Shown: positions 16,904-24,974, counted from the first letter of the stretch. The stretch: DNA of 35,300 nucleotides from Cyanobacteria bacterium RYN_339 (GCA_028287685.1 JAQBPE010000424.1:1-35300); one strand, 5' to 3'. Notes: generated by a model not told the origin, from the letters alone. A program made the numbers and translations.

Positions 16904-16912
16904 TGCTATGAT
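16904..16912 (+). promoter_or_regulatory. Extended -10 promoter for serC
   Basis: TGC-TATGAT lies six bases after the stop of the CBM9-like gene and would give a leader of about 27 bases to the serC ATG, with AGGA before the start. Confidence 0.5.
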
Positions 16913-16946
16913 TGTGCGTCCCCACCCATAGACCAGGATCGCGCAT

Positions 16947-18032
16947 ATGCCTACCACCACCCGCACCGTCCACAACTTCTATGCCGGCCCCGCCACCATG
17001 CCCCTTCCCGCGCTCGAGCGCGCCAAGGAAGAGCTGTTGGACTTCGCCGGCACCGGGATGTCCGTCATGGAGATCTCCCACCGCTCCAAGCCCTACATCG
17101 CCCTCCAGGAGGAAGCCGAGGCCTTGGTGCGCGAGCTCTTGGCCGTGCCCGCGGGCTACAAGGTGCTGTTCCTGCAAGGCGGCGCCTCGCTGCAGTTCTC
17201 GATGGTTCCTATGAACCTCCTGAACGGCAAGCGCGGCGACTACGTCGTGACGGGGGACTGGGGCGCCAAGGCGCTCAAGGAGGCCAAGAAGGCCGGCTCG
17301 ACGGGTGTCTTGGCGAGCACGGAGGCCACCAACCACGATCGCATCCCGCAGGCGATCGAGATCAAGCAGGACGCCGCCTACGTCCACCTGACCAGCAACG
17401 AGACGATCTCGGGCACCCAGTTCCACGCCTTCCCCGACACGGGCGCCGTGCCGTTGGTGGCGGACATGTCCAGCGACATCATGTGGCGCCCCACCGACGT
17501 CTCGCGCTTCGGCCTGATCTACGCGGGCGCGCAGAAGAACCTGGGCCCGTCCGGCGTGACGCTGGTGATCGCGCGCGAAGACCTGGTGGAGGCCGCCCCC
17601 GAGAGCCTGCCCAGCATGCTGAGCTACAAGGTCCACGCCAAGAACGACTCGATGTACAACACGCCCCCGACGTTCGGCGTGTACATGCTGCGCAACGTGC
17701 TGGCTTGGATGAAGGATCAGGGCGGCCTGAAGGCGATCGAAGCCCGCAACCGCGAGAAGGGCGACGCGCTCTACGCCGTGATCGATCGCCACCCGGACTT
17801 CTACACCGGCCACGCGCGCACGGACAGCCGCTCGTACATGAACGTGACCTTCCGCTTGCCCGACGAGGCGCGCGAGAAGGCCTTCCTGAAGGGCGCCGAC
17901 GAGCGCGGCTTCATCGGCCTGGCCGGGCACCGCTCCGTGGGCGGCTGCCGGGCCAGCATCTACAACGCTTGTGCGGTGGAAAGCGCCAAGGCGCTCGCGG
18001 CGTATATGGAGGAGTTCGCGGCCAAGGGCTGA
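16947..18032 (+). CDS. serC: Phosphoserine aminotransferase
   Basis: This 361-residue protein is the normal SerC length. Motifs include HNFYAGPATMP at the N-terminus, SVMEISHRSK, LFLQGGASLQFSMVPMNLL, ADMSSDI and the PLP-lysine region YAGAQKNLGPSGVT. The C-terminal FIGLAGHRSVGGCRASIYNA is diagnostic. The enzyme converts 3-phosphohydroxypyruvate and glutamate to phosphoserine in serine synthesis, and the analogous step in pyridoxal phosphate synthesis. No serA or serB lies next to it. The tRNA promoter begins six bases after its stop codon. Confidence 0.97.
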   Translation: MPTTTRTVHNFYAGPATMPLPALERAKEELLDFAGTGMSVMEISHRSKPYIALQEEAEALVRELLAVPAGYKVLFLQGGASLQFSMVPMNLLNGKRGDYVVTGDWGAKALKEAKKAGSTGVLASTEATNHDRIPQAIEIKQDAAYVHLTSNETISGTQFHAFPDTGAVPLVADMSSDIMWRPTDVSRFGLIYAGAQKNLGPSGVTLVIAREDLVEAAPESLPSMLSYKVHAKNDSMYNTPPTFGVYMLRNVLAWMKDQGGLKAIEARNREKGDALYAVIDRHPDFYTGHARTDSRSYMNVTFRLPDEAREKAFLKGADERGFIGLAGHRSVGGCRASIYNACAVESAKALAAYMEEFAAKG

Positions 18033-18037
18033 AACGC

Positions 18038-18066
18038 TTGACACCTAGGCCGGTTTTGCATAAGAT
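18038..18066 (+). promoter_or_regulatory. Consensus promoter of the tRNA pair
   Basis: A perfect TTGACA at 18038-18043 is followed after exactly 17 bases by TAAGAT at 18061-18066. RNA would start near 18073, nine bases before the first tRNA. It is the strongest promoter in the window by consensus, as expected for stable RNA. Confidence 0.85.
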
Positions 18067-18081
18067 TTTAGCTTCGAGTGA

Positions 18082-18153
18082 GCGCCTATCGTCCAACGGC
18101 TAGGACTGCGGTCTCCAAAACCGCCAATCTGGGTTCGAATCCTAGTGGGCGCG
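18082..18153 (+). tRNA. trnW: tRNA with CCA anticodon (tRNA-Trp) on a Gln-like body
   Basis: A complete 72-base cloverleaf can be folded by hand. The acceptor stem is GCGCCTA/TGGGCGC with one G-T pair, the D stem GTCC/GGAC with an eight-base loop, and the anticodon stem GCGGT/ACCGC around CTCCAAA. The variable loop has four bases, the T arm is CTGGG-TTCGAAT-CCTAG, and the discriminator is G. The anticodon CCA reads UGG (Trp), and G73 also fits tryptophan. Oddly, the D arm and anticodon-stem entry (ATCGTC.AA.GG..TAGGACTGC) are nearly the same as in the tRNA-Gln that follows, not the usual AGTTCAATTGGTAGAGC form of tRNA-Trp. The GCGC acceptor resembles cyanobacterial and plastid tRNA-Trp. CCA is not encoded. 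Confidence 0.88.
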
Positions 18154-18158
18154 CTCGT

Positions 18159-18229
18159 TCCCCGATCGTCTAATGGTAGGACTGCAGTTTCTGGATCTGC
18201 GTATCGTGGTTCGAATCCATGTCGGGGAG
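18159..18229 (+). tRNA. trnQ: tRNA-Gln (CTG anticodon)
   Basis: This 71-base cloverleaf begins five bases after the previous tRNA. Acceptor TCCCCGA/TCGGGGA pairs fully, the D stem GTCT/GGAC includes one T-G pair, and the anticodon loop TTCTGGA gives anticodon CTG (reads CAG). The T arm CGTGG-TTCGAAT-CCATG pairs with one G-T, and the discriminator is G as expected for glutamine. The last pair of the anticodon stem is a T-T mismatch. CCA is not encoded. It shares the promoter and terminator with the preceding tRNA. Confidence 0.92.
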
Positions 18230-18238
18230 CCTACCCGC

Positions 18239-18275
18239 GAAGTCCCGCATCCGCAAGGATGCGGGACTTCTGTTT
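18239..18275 (+). terminator. Terminator of the tRNA operon
   Basis: A perfect 14-base-pair stem (18239-18252 with 18257-18270) closed by a GCAA tetraloop is followed by TGTTT. It begins nine bases after the tRNA-Gln. Confidence 0.88.
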
Positions 18276-18372
18276 CGGGGCCGCTGACAACGATCGCCGC
18301 ATGCGGTACCTTGAGGCCGGTTCCTCGACCGATCTTACGGGCATGAAGCCCGAAACGCAGAAAGGCCCCCCA

Positions 18373-19620
18373 ATGCAGCGTTCCAACCTCTCGAAGCTTT
18401 CCGTCCTGGCTGTCGCCGTGCTCGTGGCCGGTTGCCCGTCCGGGAAGGAAGAAGGCGGCTCGCCCGCGCCCGGCACGAACGGTGCGGCCAGCGGCGCCGC
18501 AACGGTCCAGGGTGCCAGTGGGGCGGTCGTGCCGGGCGCGACGATGGCCGCGACGGCCTCTGGCGCCGCGCCCGTGGCCCCGGCGGGTGCGCTGTTCACC
18601 CCGCGCCCCAAGAACTTCGAAGCCAAGGGCGTGTACTTCACGGCCACCTCCGTCGAGATGGCCAGCCGCTGGAAGCCCTGGCTGCAGAAGCTCAAGAACG
18701 CGGGCGGCAACATGGTGCTCTTCGACGCCAAGGACGAGGACGGCATCGTGCAGTGGCAGTCCAAGAACGCGCTGTGCAAGGCCATGGGCGCTTCCAAGGA
18801 AGGCCCCATCCGGGACCTGAAGGCCAAGGTCAAGGAGGCCCACGACATGGGCATCCATGTGGCCGGCCGCGTCTGCTGCTTCCACGACCCGATCATGGCC
18901 AAGAAGCACCCCGAGCTGGCGCCCACGCACGTGAACGGCGGCATCTGGAAGGAGCTGGGCTCGCAGGCCTGGCTCGACCCCTCCAAGACGCTGGCGCAAG
19001 ACTACATCATCGATCTGGGCAAGGAGCTGATCGAGAACGGCGTGGACGAGGTGCAGCTGGACTACATCCGCTTCCCCGCCATGGGCGACACCCAGAACGC
19101 GCGCTACGCCTTCGACCCCAAGAACGAGAAGAAGATCCAGAAGCACGAGATCATCACGGCCTTCACCGCCAAGGCCTATGACGCGATCCACCCGACCGGC
19201 GCGCTGATGAGCTGCGACGTCTACGGCATCATGGCCTGGGCCCAGCCCATCGACGTGCGGATCACCGGCCAGCTGATGGAAGACATGTGCAAGCACATGG
19301 ACGTGGTCTGCCCGATGGACTATGCCTCTCACTTCTCGAACGGCTTCGATGGCATCGCCCACCCCGCCGACATGCCCTACTTGTTCGTGAACAACGCGCT
19401 GCGCCGCCTGACGAAGAAGGTGGAGGGCACGGGCGTGACGATCCGCCCGTGGCTGCAGGGCATGCCCTACAAGGTCAGCAACTTCAATGCCCACTACATC
19501 ACGGAGCAGCTGAAGGCCGTGGACGAGAACAAGGCCACCGGCTACATGTTCTGGAACGCGCAGAACACCTACGAGACGGTCTGGGCCGGCATGACCCAGT
19601 GGAACGCCAAGAAGCACTGA
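18373..19620 (+). CDS. Putative glycoside hydrolase lipoprotein (DUF4015)
   Basis: The protein has 415 residues from the ATG at 18373; the frame is open upstream through the tRNA region, but this start gives a proper lipoprotein signal (VAVLVAGC, C21). After a Gly/Ala-rich linker (about 25-75) comes a TIM-barrel-type domain with AKGVYFTATS, GGNMVLFDAKDEDGIVQW, GRVCCFHDPIMAKKHPELA and VDEVQLDYIRFP. The last is the signature of the DUF4015/GH13-related putative glycoside hydrolases, and its Asp is the likely catalytic position. It probably acts on cell-envelope or extracellular polysaccharide. It overlaps the next kinase by one base (TGATG), which suggests one transcript despite the unrelated roles. 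Confidence 0.88.
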   Translation: MQRSNLSKLSVLAVAVLVAGCPSGKEEGGSPAPGTNGAASGAATVQGASGAVVPGATMAATASGAAPVAPAGALFTPRPKNFEAKGVYFTATSVEMASRWKPWLQKLKNAGGNMVLFDAKDEDGIVQWQSKNALCKAMGASKEGPIRDLKAKVKEAHDMGIHVAGRVCCFHDPIMAKKHPELAPTHVNGGIWKELGSQAWLDPSKTLAQDYIIDLGKELIENGVDEVQLDYIRFPAMGDTQNARYAFDPKNEKKIQKHEIITAFTAKAYDAIHPTGALMSCDVYGIMAWAQPIDVRITGQLMEDMCKHMDVVCPMDYASHFSNGFDGIAHPADMPYLFVNNALRRLTKKVEGTGVTIRPWLQGMPYKVSNFNAHYITEQLKAVDENKATGYMFWNAQNTYETVWAGMTQWNAKKH

Positions 19621-21383
19621 TGCCCAACGCCCTGCTGGACTCGATCGATCACGATCCCTGGCAGGCGATCGCCCATGTGGCCCGCTGCCTGACGGCCGAG
19701 CCGGACCTGGAGGCGCGCTCGGCCTTCCTGCGCACGTTCTGCCAGCGCCTCTGGCGCGTGCCGGAGGCGCAGTACTTCCCGATCGGCCGGAACGTCACGG
19801 ACATGGCGGACCGGCCGGGCAAGGGCACGGCGGCCTTCCTGGAATACGTGGCGCGCTTGGGCCACCCGATCGTCGTCAGCGGCGACGAGGTGGAGGGCCT
19901 GGCCCACACGCCCAACGTGCCCGGCATCCTGGCGGATCGGCGCTGGCAGACCTTCGTGCTGGCGCCCCTCACCACGCCGGGCCGCGTGGTGGGCGTGCTG
20001 GTGCTGGCCGACGAGGTCCAGCGCGAGTTCGTGGAAGCGGAGGTCCAGCAGCTGCAGGCCCTGGTGCCGCAAATCGCGGCGGTGTTGGACGGCAGCCAGC
20101 TGGCAGAGGAAAACCGCTACAAGGACGCCTACTCGCGCGCGTTGGGCGACATCGACATGCTGATTGCCTCCTACGACGTGGTCGAGATCCTCCGGCACGG
20201 CGTACGCAAGGTCCACGAGACCGTGGAAGCGCAGAAGGTGCTGGTCTTCATCGTCAACCAGGACACCGGGGCCGTGCGGCTCTCCGTGGCCGAGGGCTGC
20301 CCCTACGCGCGCGAGGGCAACCTCGTGAAGGAGCCCTGCGCCCACCTGGCGATGCAGGCCCTGCGCGAGCGCAAGAGCCAGGTGGTGGTGGGCGGCCGGC
20401 TTCCCGGCGAGCGGCGCGAGGCCTGCACGGAGCAGCAGGCCATCATCACGCCGATCATGGCCAACAACCAGGTGTATGGCGTGCTGGAGGTCTTCGACAA
20501 GGCCGACGGCAAGCCGTTCCACCGCAACGAGGTCGCCTTCGTGAACCAGGTGGCCCTGAAGCTGGCCCTGGTGATCCAGAACACCCACGCCTACATGACG
20601 ATCAACCGCCTGAACGAAGGGCTGGAGCACAAGGTCCGCGAGCGCACCTCCCAGCTGGAGAAGGCCATCACCTCGTTGCAAGACACCCAGGCCCAGCTGA
20701 TGCAGTCGGAGAAGCTGGCCACGATCGGCACGTTGGCCGGCGGGGTGGCGCACGAGATCAACAACCCGCTGGCCGCCATCCTCGCCAACGTGCAGTTGCT
20801 GCGCCTGGAGCCGCAGGACGAGGACACGCAGGAGAGCCTGAGCATGATCGAGTCCGGCGCCAAGCGCTGCAAGCACATCGTGGAGAACCTCCTGAACTAC
20901 GCCCGGCAGTCCGCGCCGGAACACCGCTCGATTTCGGTCAACGACGTCATGCGTGACACCCTCACGCTGCTCGATCACCAGCTGCGCCACGCCGACGTTG
21001 AGCTGGAGCTGGTGCTCGGCGAGGTGGCCCCCGTGATCGGCGTGGCTACCGAGCTGGGCCAGGTCTTCACCAACCTGGTGGTCAACGCCCTGGACGCGCT
21101 CGCGGAGCGGCCCCGGCGCGGCCACCTGGCCATCCGCAGCGGCCTGGAAGGCAAGCAGGTGGTGGTGGAGGTCTCGGACGACGGCGGCGGGATCGAGGAG
21201 CATGTGCTGCGGAAGGTCTTCGACCCCTTCTTCACCACCAAACAGGTGGGCAAGGGAACCGGGCTCGGGCTCTCCGTCAGCCAGCAGATCGCGGTAAACT
21301 TCGGGGGACGGATCGAAGCCTCCTCGCGACCCGGCGAGGGCAGCACCTTCCGCGTGGTGTTGCCGGCGGCGGTAGCGAACTAG
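19620..21383 (+). CDS. Soluble histidine kinase with two GAF-type sensor domains
   Basis: The protein has 587 residues from the ATG in the TGATG overlap. Residues about 25-160 form a first GAF-like domain (FVLAPLTTPGRVVGVLVLAD) and about 185-320 a second (VLVFIVNQDTGAVRLSVAEG, IITPIMANNQVYGVLEVFDK). A coiled coil (330-365) leads to HisKA with H378 in GGVAHEINNPLAAIL, then HATPase with N box (NLVVNALDAL), G1 (DDGGGIEE) and G2 (GKGTGLGLSVSQ). This HEINNPL class resembles NtrB/ZraS-type kinases. No membrane segment is present, so it senses a cytosolic ligand. No response regulator is adjacent. Confidence 0.92.
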   Translation: MPNALLDSIDHDPWQAIAHVARCLTAEPDLEARSAFLRTFCQRLWRVPEAQYFPIGRNVTDMADRPGKGTAAFLEYVARLGHPIVVSGDEVEGLAHTPNVPGILADRRWQTFVLAPLTTPGRVVGVLVLADEVQREFVEAEVQQLQALVPQIAAVLDGSQLAEENRYKDAYSRALGDIDMLIASYDVVEILRHGVRKVHETVEAQKVLVFIVNQDTGAVRLSVAEGCPYAREGNLVKEPCAHLAMQALRERKSQVVVGGRLPGERREACTEQQAIITPIMANNQVYGVLEVFDKADGKPFHRNEVAFVNQVALKLALVIQNTHAYMTINRLNEGLEHKVRERTSQLEKAITSLQDTQAQLMQSEKLATIGTLAGGVAHEINNPLAAILANVQLLRLEPQDEDTQESLSMIESGAKRCKHIVENLLNYARQSAPEHRSISVNDVMRDTLTLLDHQLRHADVELELVLGEVAPVIGVATELGQVFTNLVVNALDALAERPRRGHLAIRSGLEGKQVVVEVSDDGGGIEEHVLRKVFDPFFTTKQVGKGTGLGLSVSQQIAVNFGGRIEASSRPGEGSTFRVVLPAAVAN

Positions 21384-21387
21384 GACC

Positions 21388-22176
21388 ATGAGCGACGAAC
21401 CCAACCTCGACGACCTCCAGCCCGAAGCCTCGCTGCGCATCCGCATCGAGCACACGCGCGACCGCCTGATCGACGCGGCGGCCGGCCACATCATCAAGAT
21501 GGGCAAGGCCTCGCCACGCCTGCGCGAGGCCGGGCTGTGGTTGTATGGCACGGCCACCCTGCTGGTGCCCCGCGGCAAGGAGATCCCCAAGCTCGGCCAG
21601 GTAGGCGAGCATGTCCTGCGCGGCGGCCAGCCCAGCCTGCGCGCCTTCGGCACGCTGCGCGAGCTGGGGGTGGACACGGTGATCAACCTGCGGCCCGAGA
21701 GCGACCACGAGCGCACCTTCGTGGAGCGGCTGGGCATGAAGTACCTCTACATGCCGCTGCCGCCACTGGATGCGCCCACCCACGCCATGACGATGGCCTT
21801 CCTCGACGCCGCGACGGACCCCGACAACGGCACGGTGTTCTTCCATTGCTTCCATGGCGTGGACCGCACGGGCACGGTGGCGGCCGCCTTGCGCATCGCG
21901 CGTGACGGCTGGGGCGTGGAGCAGGCGCTCGCGGAGATGCGCGCCTTCAACGTCCATGAGAGCGGCCAGCGCGCCAAGCTGGACTACCTGGCGGAGTTCC
22001 ACGCCTACTGGCAGGCGCTGCCGGAGGCCGAGCGCCGGCGCACGCTGCACCTGCCGGAGCTGGTGCCGGCCGTGATCGAACTGCCGCCCAAGAACTGGGT
22101 GCAACGGACGCTCGAGCGCGTCGGCGGTTGGGGCGCGAAGCTCAAGGCCCGGTTCGCTGGTCGATCCCCGGAGTGA
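21388..22176 (+). CDS. Dual-specificity/tyrosine-type protein phosphatase
   Basis: This 262-residue protein has a central cysteine phosphatase domain (about 70-215). The P-loop is HCFHGVDRTG with catalytic C154 and R160 (C-x5-R), preceded by VDTVINLRPESDHERTFVERLG, the usual beta-strand and loop of bacterial DSP-like enzymes. D128 in PPLDAPTHA is a candidate general acid. It removes phosphate from protein Tyr/Ser/Thr or from phosphoinositide-like substrates; the substrate is unknown. It starts four bases after the GAF kinase stop, so the two are co-transcribed. There is no signal peptide. Confidence 0.87.
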   Translation: MSDEPNLDDLQPEASLRIRIEHTRDRLIDAAAGHIIKMGKASPRLREAGLWLYGTATLLVPRGKEIPKLGQVGEHVLRGGQPSLRAFGTLRELGVDTVINLRPESDHERTFVERLGMKYLYMPLPPLDAPTHAMTMAFLDAATDPDNGTVFFHCFHGVDRTGTVAAALRIARDGWGVEQALAEMRAFNVHESGQRAKLDYLAEFHAYWQALPEAERRRTLHLPELVPAVIELPPKNWVQRTLERVGGWGAKLKARFAGRSPE

Positions 22177-22203
22177 GCCAGGCGGGCCCGCTGTAGCCGG
22201 CCG

Positions 22204-22222
22204 GCAAGGCTCGCTTCCTTGC
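22204..22222. terminator. Weak hairpin between converging genes
   Basis: GCAAGG and CCTTGC pair around a seven-base loop in the 66-base gap between the phosphatase gene and the minus-strand gene. No T-run follows on either strand, so termination would need another factor. Confidence 0.3.
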
Positions 22223-22242
22223 TACTCCCGCGATGCCGACAA

Positions 22243-22833
22243 CTATTCTTCGAGGTAACTCTTGAACAACAGGTCCCCTTCGGCGGCCTTGGGCACCGCC
22301 GCGAAGGTATCCAGGCGCAAGGGCACGCTGGACTCTCCGCCGGCGTCGAAGATGACGAAGCCGTCATCCGGCGCTTCGCTCTCGCTTGCGGGCTCGATGG
22401 GTTCGCCGCGCTCCAGCCGGGCCGCCAGGGCCGCCGCGCGCTCTTGTTCCTGCTGGGCCAGCAATGGGACCAATTGGAGCTCCGTGAAGAAGCCCTTCTC
22501 GATCAACAGCTCGCCCAGGCGGCTTTCCTTGAACTGGCGCTCCACCAGCGCGTCATAGACCTGCCCGGGCGAAGCCAGGCCGTGTTCGATGATCAACAAG
22601 CCGAGCGGCGTATGGTCCGCGCCGTGCCGCATCAGCATGTTCTGGACTTCGATGACGGCATCGATGTCGTCTTGGGTCATGTAACCCAGCTTGACGATCA
22701 CCTCGCCGAGCCGCTGGTGGCGGCCAAAGCGGCGAATTTCGCCTTGCTTCAGCAGCGAGCGCTTCAGCTGGTCCTTCGTGAGCTTGCCCTCTTTGACGAG
22801 GATCAAGCCGAGCATTAGTTCTTTGGAGTTCAT
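22243..22833 (-). CDS. Four-repeat protein resembling GspE/PilB/MshE N-domains
   Basis: The protein has 196 residues from the ATG at 22833; the frame is open upstream into the neighbouring gene, but this start precedes the first repeat directly. Four copies of a roughly 40-residue unit are visible: LGLILVKEGKLTKDQLKRSL, LGEVIVKLGYMTQDDIDAVI, LGLLIIEHGLASPGQVYDAL and LGELLIEKGFFTELQLVPLL. This unit is the helical motif found at the N-termini of type II secretion and type IV pilus ATPases, some of which bind cyclic di-GMP. No ATPase domain follows; after residue 140 the chain is Glu/Ala-rich and then acidic. It is probably a stand-alone adaptor. The function is not established. Confidence 0.8.
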   Translation of the reverse strand: MNSKELMLGLILVKEGKLTKDQLKRSLLKQGEIRRFGRHQRLGEVIVKLGYMTQDDIDAVIEVQNMLMRHGADHTPLGLLIIEHGLASPGQVYDALVERQFKESRLGELLIEKGFFTELQLVPLLAQQEQERAAALAARLERGEPIEPASESEAPDDGFVIFDAGGESSVPLRLDTFAAVPKAAEGDLLFKSYLEE

Positions 22834-22852
22834 GACGGTAGCTTCATACCCG

Positions 22853-23947
22853 TCACTGCTCCAAAGTAGTCCACCCCAACGTGAAGCGCTGCGCGGCATC
22901 AAGCCCTTGGTAGACCATGTAGGCCTTCCCGTCGATTTCCGCTGCGCTGGAGGAACCGATGGCGCGCGCCTTCCAGGGCTCGGCGCCGCCGTACATGAAC
23001 TCCTTGACGGCCGGGCGTTCGACGCGGCCGAGGTCGTCGCCAATCGGCGCCACCAGCAGCCGCTGGTCGACGTCGCCGGGGCGGCTGGAGAGGAAGACGA
23101 AGGCATGGCCGCCGAGCGTCACGACGTCCTGGGCTTCCGCCACGCCGTCGTCCTCCGTGCCGGCCTTGCCGTCGAAGATCGCCTGCTCCGGGCCCAACGG
23201 GCGCACGGGGTCGGCGGGATCCACGCGGCGCGAGCGCACGAACTCTTCGTGGCTTCCATGCGCTGCGGAAGCAGCCCGGACGACGGTGTAGGTCATGTAG
23301 GCCCGGCCGTGCGCGTTGACGAAGAGGGCAGGGTCGATCACGCCGTAGTCGCCATCTGGGAACGGGCGGGCGTCGTCCAGGATCACGCCCTCGTCCTGGA
23401 AGGCGGGCGACCGGCCGGCGGCCAGGGCGGCGGCGAAGTCCGCGCGGCGGATGCCGGCGCGGTGGATGCGGAACGTCTCCCAGCGCGGGCCGCTGGGCGG
23501 GGGCATGGCCCCGGCGCTGAAGTAGAGGTCGAGGCGATCGCCGCGCGAAACGAGCTGCGGGGCCCAGAGCGCGTCGAGGCCGGCCGCCACGCCGTTGACC
23601 GTTAACTTGGTCTCGCGGTCGCGGAAGGCCAACGGGCCGCCCTTGAGGTCGACGTCGAAGGCCTTGATGTAGAGCCCGCGCAGGTCACCGAAGGCGATGT
23701 AGCGCGTGCCTTCGATCGGCCGGGCGCCGTCCACGAAGCTGGGGTCCTTGATGAAAGGCGTGTTCAGCGAGGTGACGGCGATCTGGCCCCCGACGCGGCC
23801 CGCGCGCACGGCAGGCGGTTTGCCCGGCCACAGGCCCTGGGCGCTCACGCCGCCGTTCGGCCGCTGCAGCGGCGAAGCCGTGCCGTGGCCGCAACCGGCG
23901 ACCAACAGCAACAGGGAACCGAGCAGACAGGTCTTGATGCGCGACAT
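22853..23947 (-). CDS. GH43-like beta-propeller lipoprotein
   Basis: This 364-residue protein has a lipoprotein signal (LLLLVAGC, C19). The body shows the blade signatures of five-bladed propellers of the GH43/GH32 type: FIKDPSFVDG, LWAPQLVSRGDRLDLYFSAG, YGVIDPALFVNAHGRAYMTY and VAEAQDVVTLGGHAFVFLSS. The Asp in KDPSF, the Asp in VIDPALF and the Glu in AEAQDV lie where GH43 enzymes carry their base, pKa modulator and acid. An arabinan- or xylan-type glycosidase activity, or simply glycan binding, is plausible. A GAGGAT site precedes the ATG, and TTTACC-17-TAAGAT lies upstream on the same strand. The next gene on this strand begins about 20 bases beyond its stop. Confidence 0.72.
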   Translation of the reverse strand: MSRIKTCLLGSLLLLVAGCGHGTASPLQRPNGGVSAQGLWPGKPPAVRAGRVGGQIAVTSLNTPFIKDPSFVDGARPIEGTRYIAFGDLRGLYIKAFDVDLKGGPLAFRDRETKLTVNGVAAGLDALWAPQLVSRGDRLDLYFSAGAMPPPSGPRWETFRIHRAGIRRADFAAALAAGRSPAFQDEGVILDDARPFPDGDYGVIDPALFVNAHGRAYMTYTVVRAASAAHGSHEEFVRSRRVDPADPVRPLGPEQAIFDGKAGTEDDGVAEAQDVVTLGGHAFVFLSSRPGDVDQRLLVAPIGDDLGRVERPAVKEFMYGGAEPWKARAIGSSSAAEIDGKAYMVYQGLDAAQRFTLGWTTLEQ

Positions 23948-23988
23948 AGGATCCTCGCGGAGGTTGTCGCCGCATCGGCCCGGGAACC

Positions 23989-24017
23989 ATCTTAACGGCA
24001 GGTTAAATCTCGGTAAA
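23989..24017 (-). promoter_or_regulatory. Promoter of the GH43-like lipoprotein gene
   Basis: On the minus strand TTTACC (24012-24017) and TAAGAT (23989-23994) are 17 bases apart. It lies back to back with the plus-strand promoter at 24031-24058 in a 120-base divergent region. Confidence 0.5.
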
Positions 24018-24030
24018 TCCCACCAAGGGA

Positions 24031-24058
24031 TTGAATTAGATCATTTGTTCGGTATAAT
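24031..24058 (+). promoter_or_regulatory. Strong promoter abutting the ATG at 24068
   Basis: TTGAAT at 24031-24036 and a perfect TATAAT at 24053-24058 are 16 bases apart. The -10 box ends nine bases before the ATG, so the transcript would be leaderless or nearly so. No Shine-Dalgarno is present. Confidence 0.75.
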
Positions 24059-24067
24059 GGGTTTCCC

Positions 24068-24943
24068 ATGCGTTATGTTATTCAACAAACCGACGAGTCG
24101 AATGCTGCCGAGCGCCTGGAAGCGCTATTTGTGGCGATCTATGGCCTGCGGGGCGCGGCCCAGATCCCCGGGAAGTTGGCCCTGGGCGTGGCCTGGGGCG
24201 AGTTGCTGGCCTTGCTGCGGGGTGGTCCCCAGCCGGACGCCCCCCTGGCCCCGCTGCTGACGTCGCTCTACCGCGCGGCCCACGCCCGCGGCGCCGCGGA
24301 GCGCTACCTGGAGGCCATGGCCGGCGTGCGGTTGCCGTTGCGCGCGGCCGGCGTGCATTGGCAGCGCCGGCTGGGCGCCCAGCCGGAAGGCGCAGAGGCG
24401 TTTGACCGCGCGCTGGCGAAGCTGCGCTGGGAGGCCCACGGGCTGCACCTCCAGCGCCAGGTGAGCATCCAGGGCGAGCCGGCGGACTGGGCGATCGCCG
24501 GGCTGCTGCCGACCGGCGTCGTGTTGCGCCTGGCCGTGCAGCTGCGCCCGGAACCTTCGCCGCTGGAGGCCTTGGCCGAAGACCTGGCCGACGACCGCCT
24601 CGCCGCGACGGGCTTCGAGGTCTTGGGCCTGCGCGACTGGCAGCTGCGCTACGCCGGCACCTGTGCGCTGGAAGTGGCCGCCCATTGCAGCCGCCTGGCA
24701 CCCCACCTGGGCTTCCCGGCCAAGCTGCACGATCCCGACGACGATCACCCCGTCCACCGCCTGCAAGCCGCGCCCCAACTGCTTACGCCCCGGATGAATA
24801 CGCCGCAGTGGGCCTTGCGAGAGGAAGCGCGCCGATTGACCGCCGATGCAGGCCCCCAGGCGCTGTTGGATCGTTATCGGTCGCTGGTCGTTGCCAGCAG
24901 CCGCGCCAGCGCCGATGAGGACGAGGCGCCCGGTTGGGGGTAG
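24068..24943 (+). CDS. Unknown protein (291 residues)
   Basis: I do not recognise the family. The protein is soluble, mostly helical in the first 130 residues, then has a short alternating strand-like section (HLQRQVSIQGEPADWAIAGL through VVLRLAVQL). Next come more helices and an acidic tail. There is no signal peptide, membrane segment or known catalytic motif; the DWAIAG...VVLRLAVQLRPE arrangement faintly recalls nuclease-fold cores but the residues are not conclusive. It starts directly after a strong promoter without a ribosome-binding site. The BIG2 lipoprotein gene begins 44 bases after its stop. Confidence 0.75.
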   Translation: MRYVIQQTDESNAAERLEALFVAIYGLRGAAQIPGKLALGVAWGELLALLRGGPQPDAPLAPLLTSLYRAAHARGAAERYLEAMAGVRLPLRAAGVHWQRRLGAQPEGAEAFDRALAKLRWEAHGLHLQRQVSIQGEPADWAIAGLLPTGVVLRLAVQLRPEPSPLEALAEDLADDRLAATGFEVLGLRDWQLRYAGTCALEVAAHCSRLAPHLGFPAKLHDPDDDHPVHRLQAAPQLLTPRMNTPQWALREEARRLTADAGPQALLDRYRSLVVASSRASADEDEAPGWG

Positions 24944-24974
24944 AATTTCATGGCAAGTTGCGCTGACACATCGC

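Noticed and set aside
18239-18270. Perfect 14-base inverted repeat considered as an attachment site or mobile-element end
   Set aside because: Position directly after tRNA genes raised the idea of an integration site, but the GCAA loop and following T-rich bases fit a terminator, and no integrase or tRNA 3' duplication is present.
18145-18372. Upstream extension of the DUF4015 lipoprotein frame
   Set aside because: It would run through the tRNA-Gln gene and the terminator. The ATG at 18373 gives a normal lipoprotein signal.
19620-22176. Possibility that the GAF kinase and the phosphatase form a new signalling pair
   Set aside because: They are probably co-transcribed, but nothing in the phosphatase points to a phosphohistidine or aspartate substrate, so I do not claim a pathway.
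24941-24952. TAGAAT followed three bases later by an ATG at 24950
   Set aside because: The ATG is too close to the hexamer to be the start of a transcript from it, and no sizeable frame begins there.
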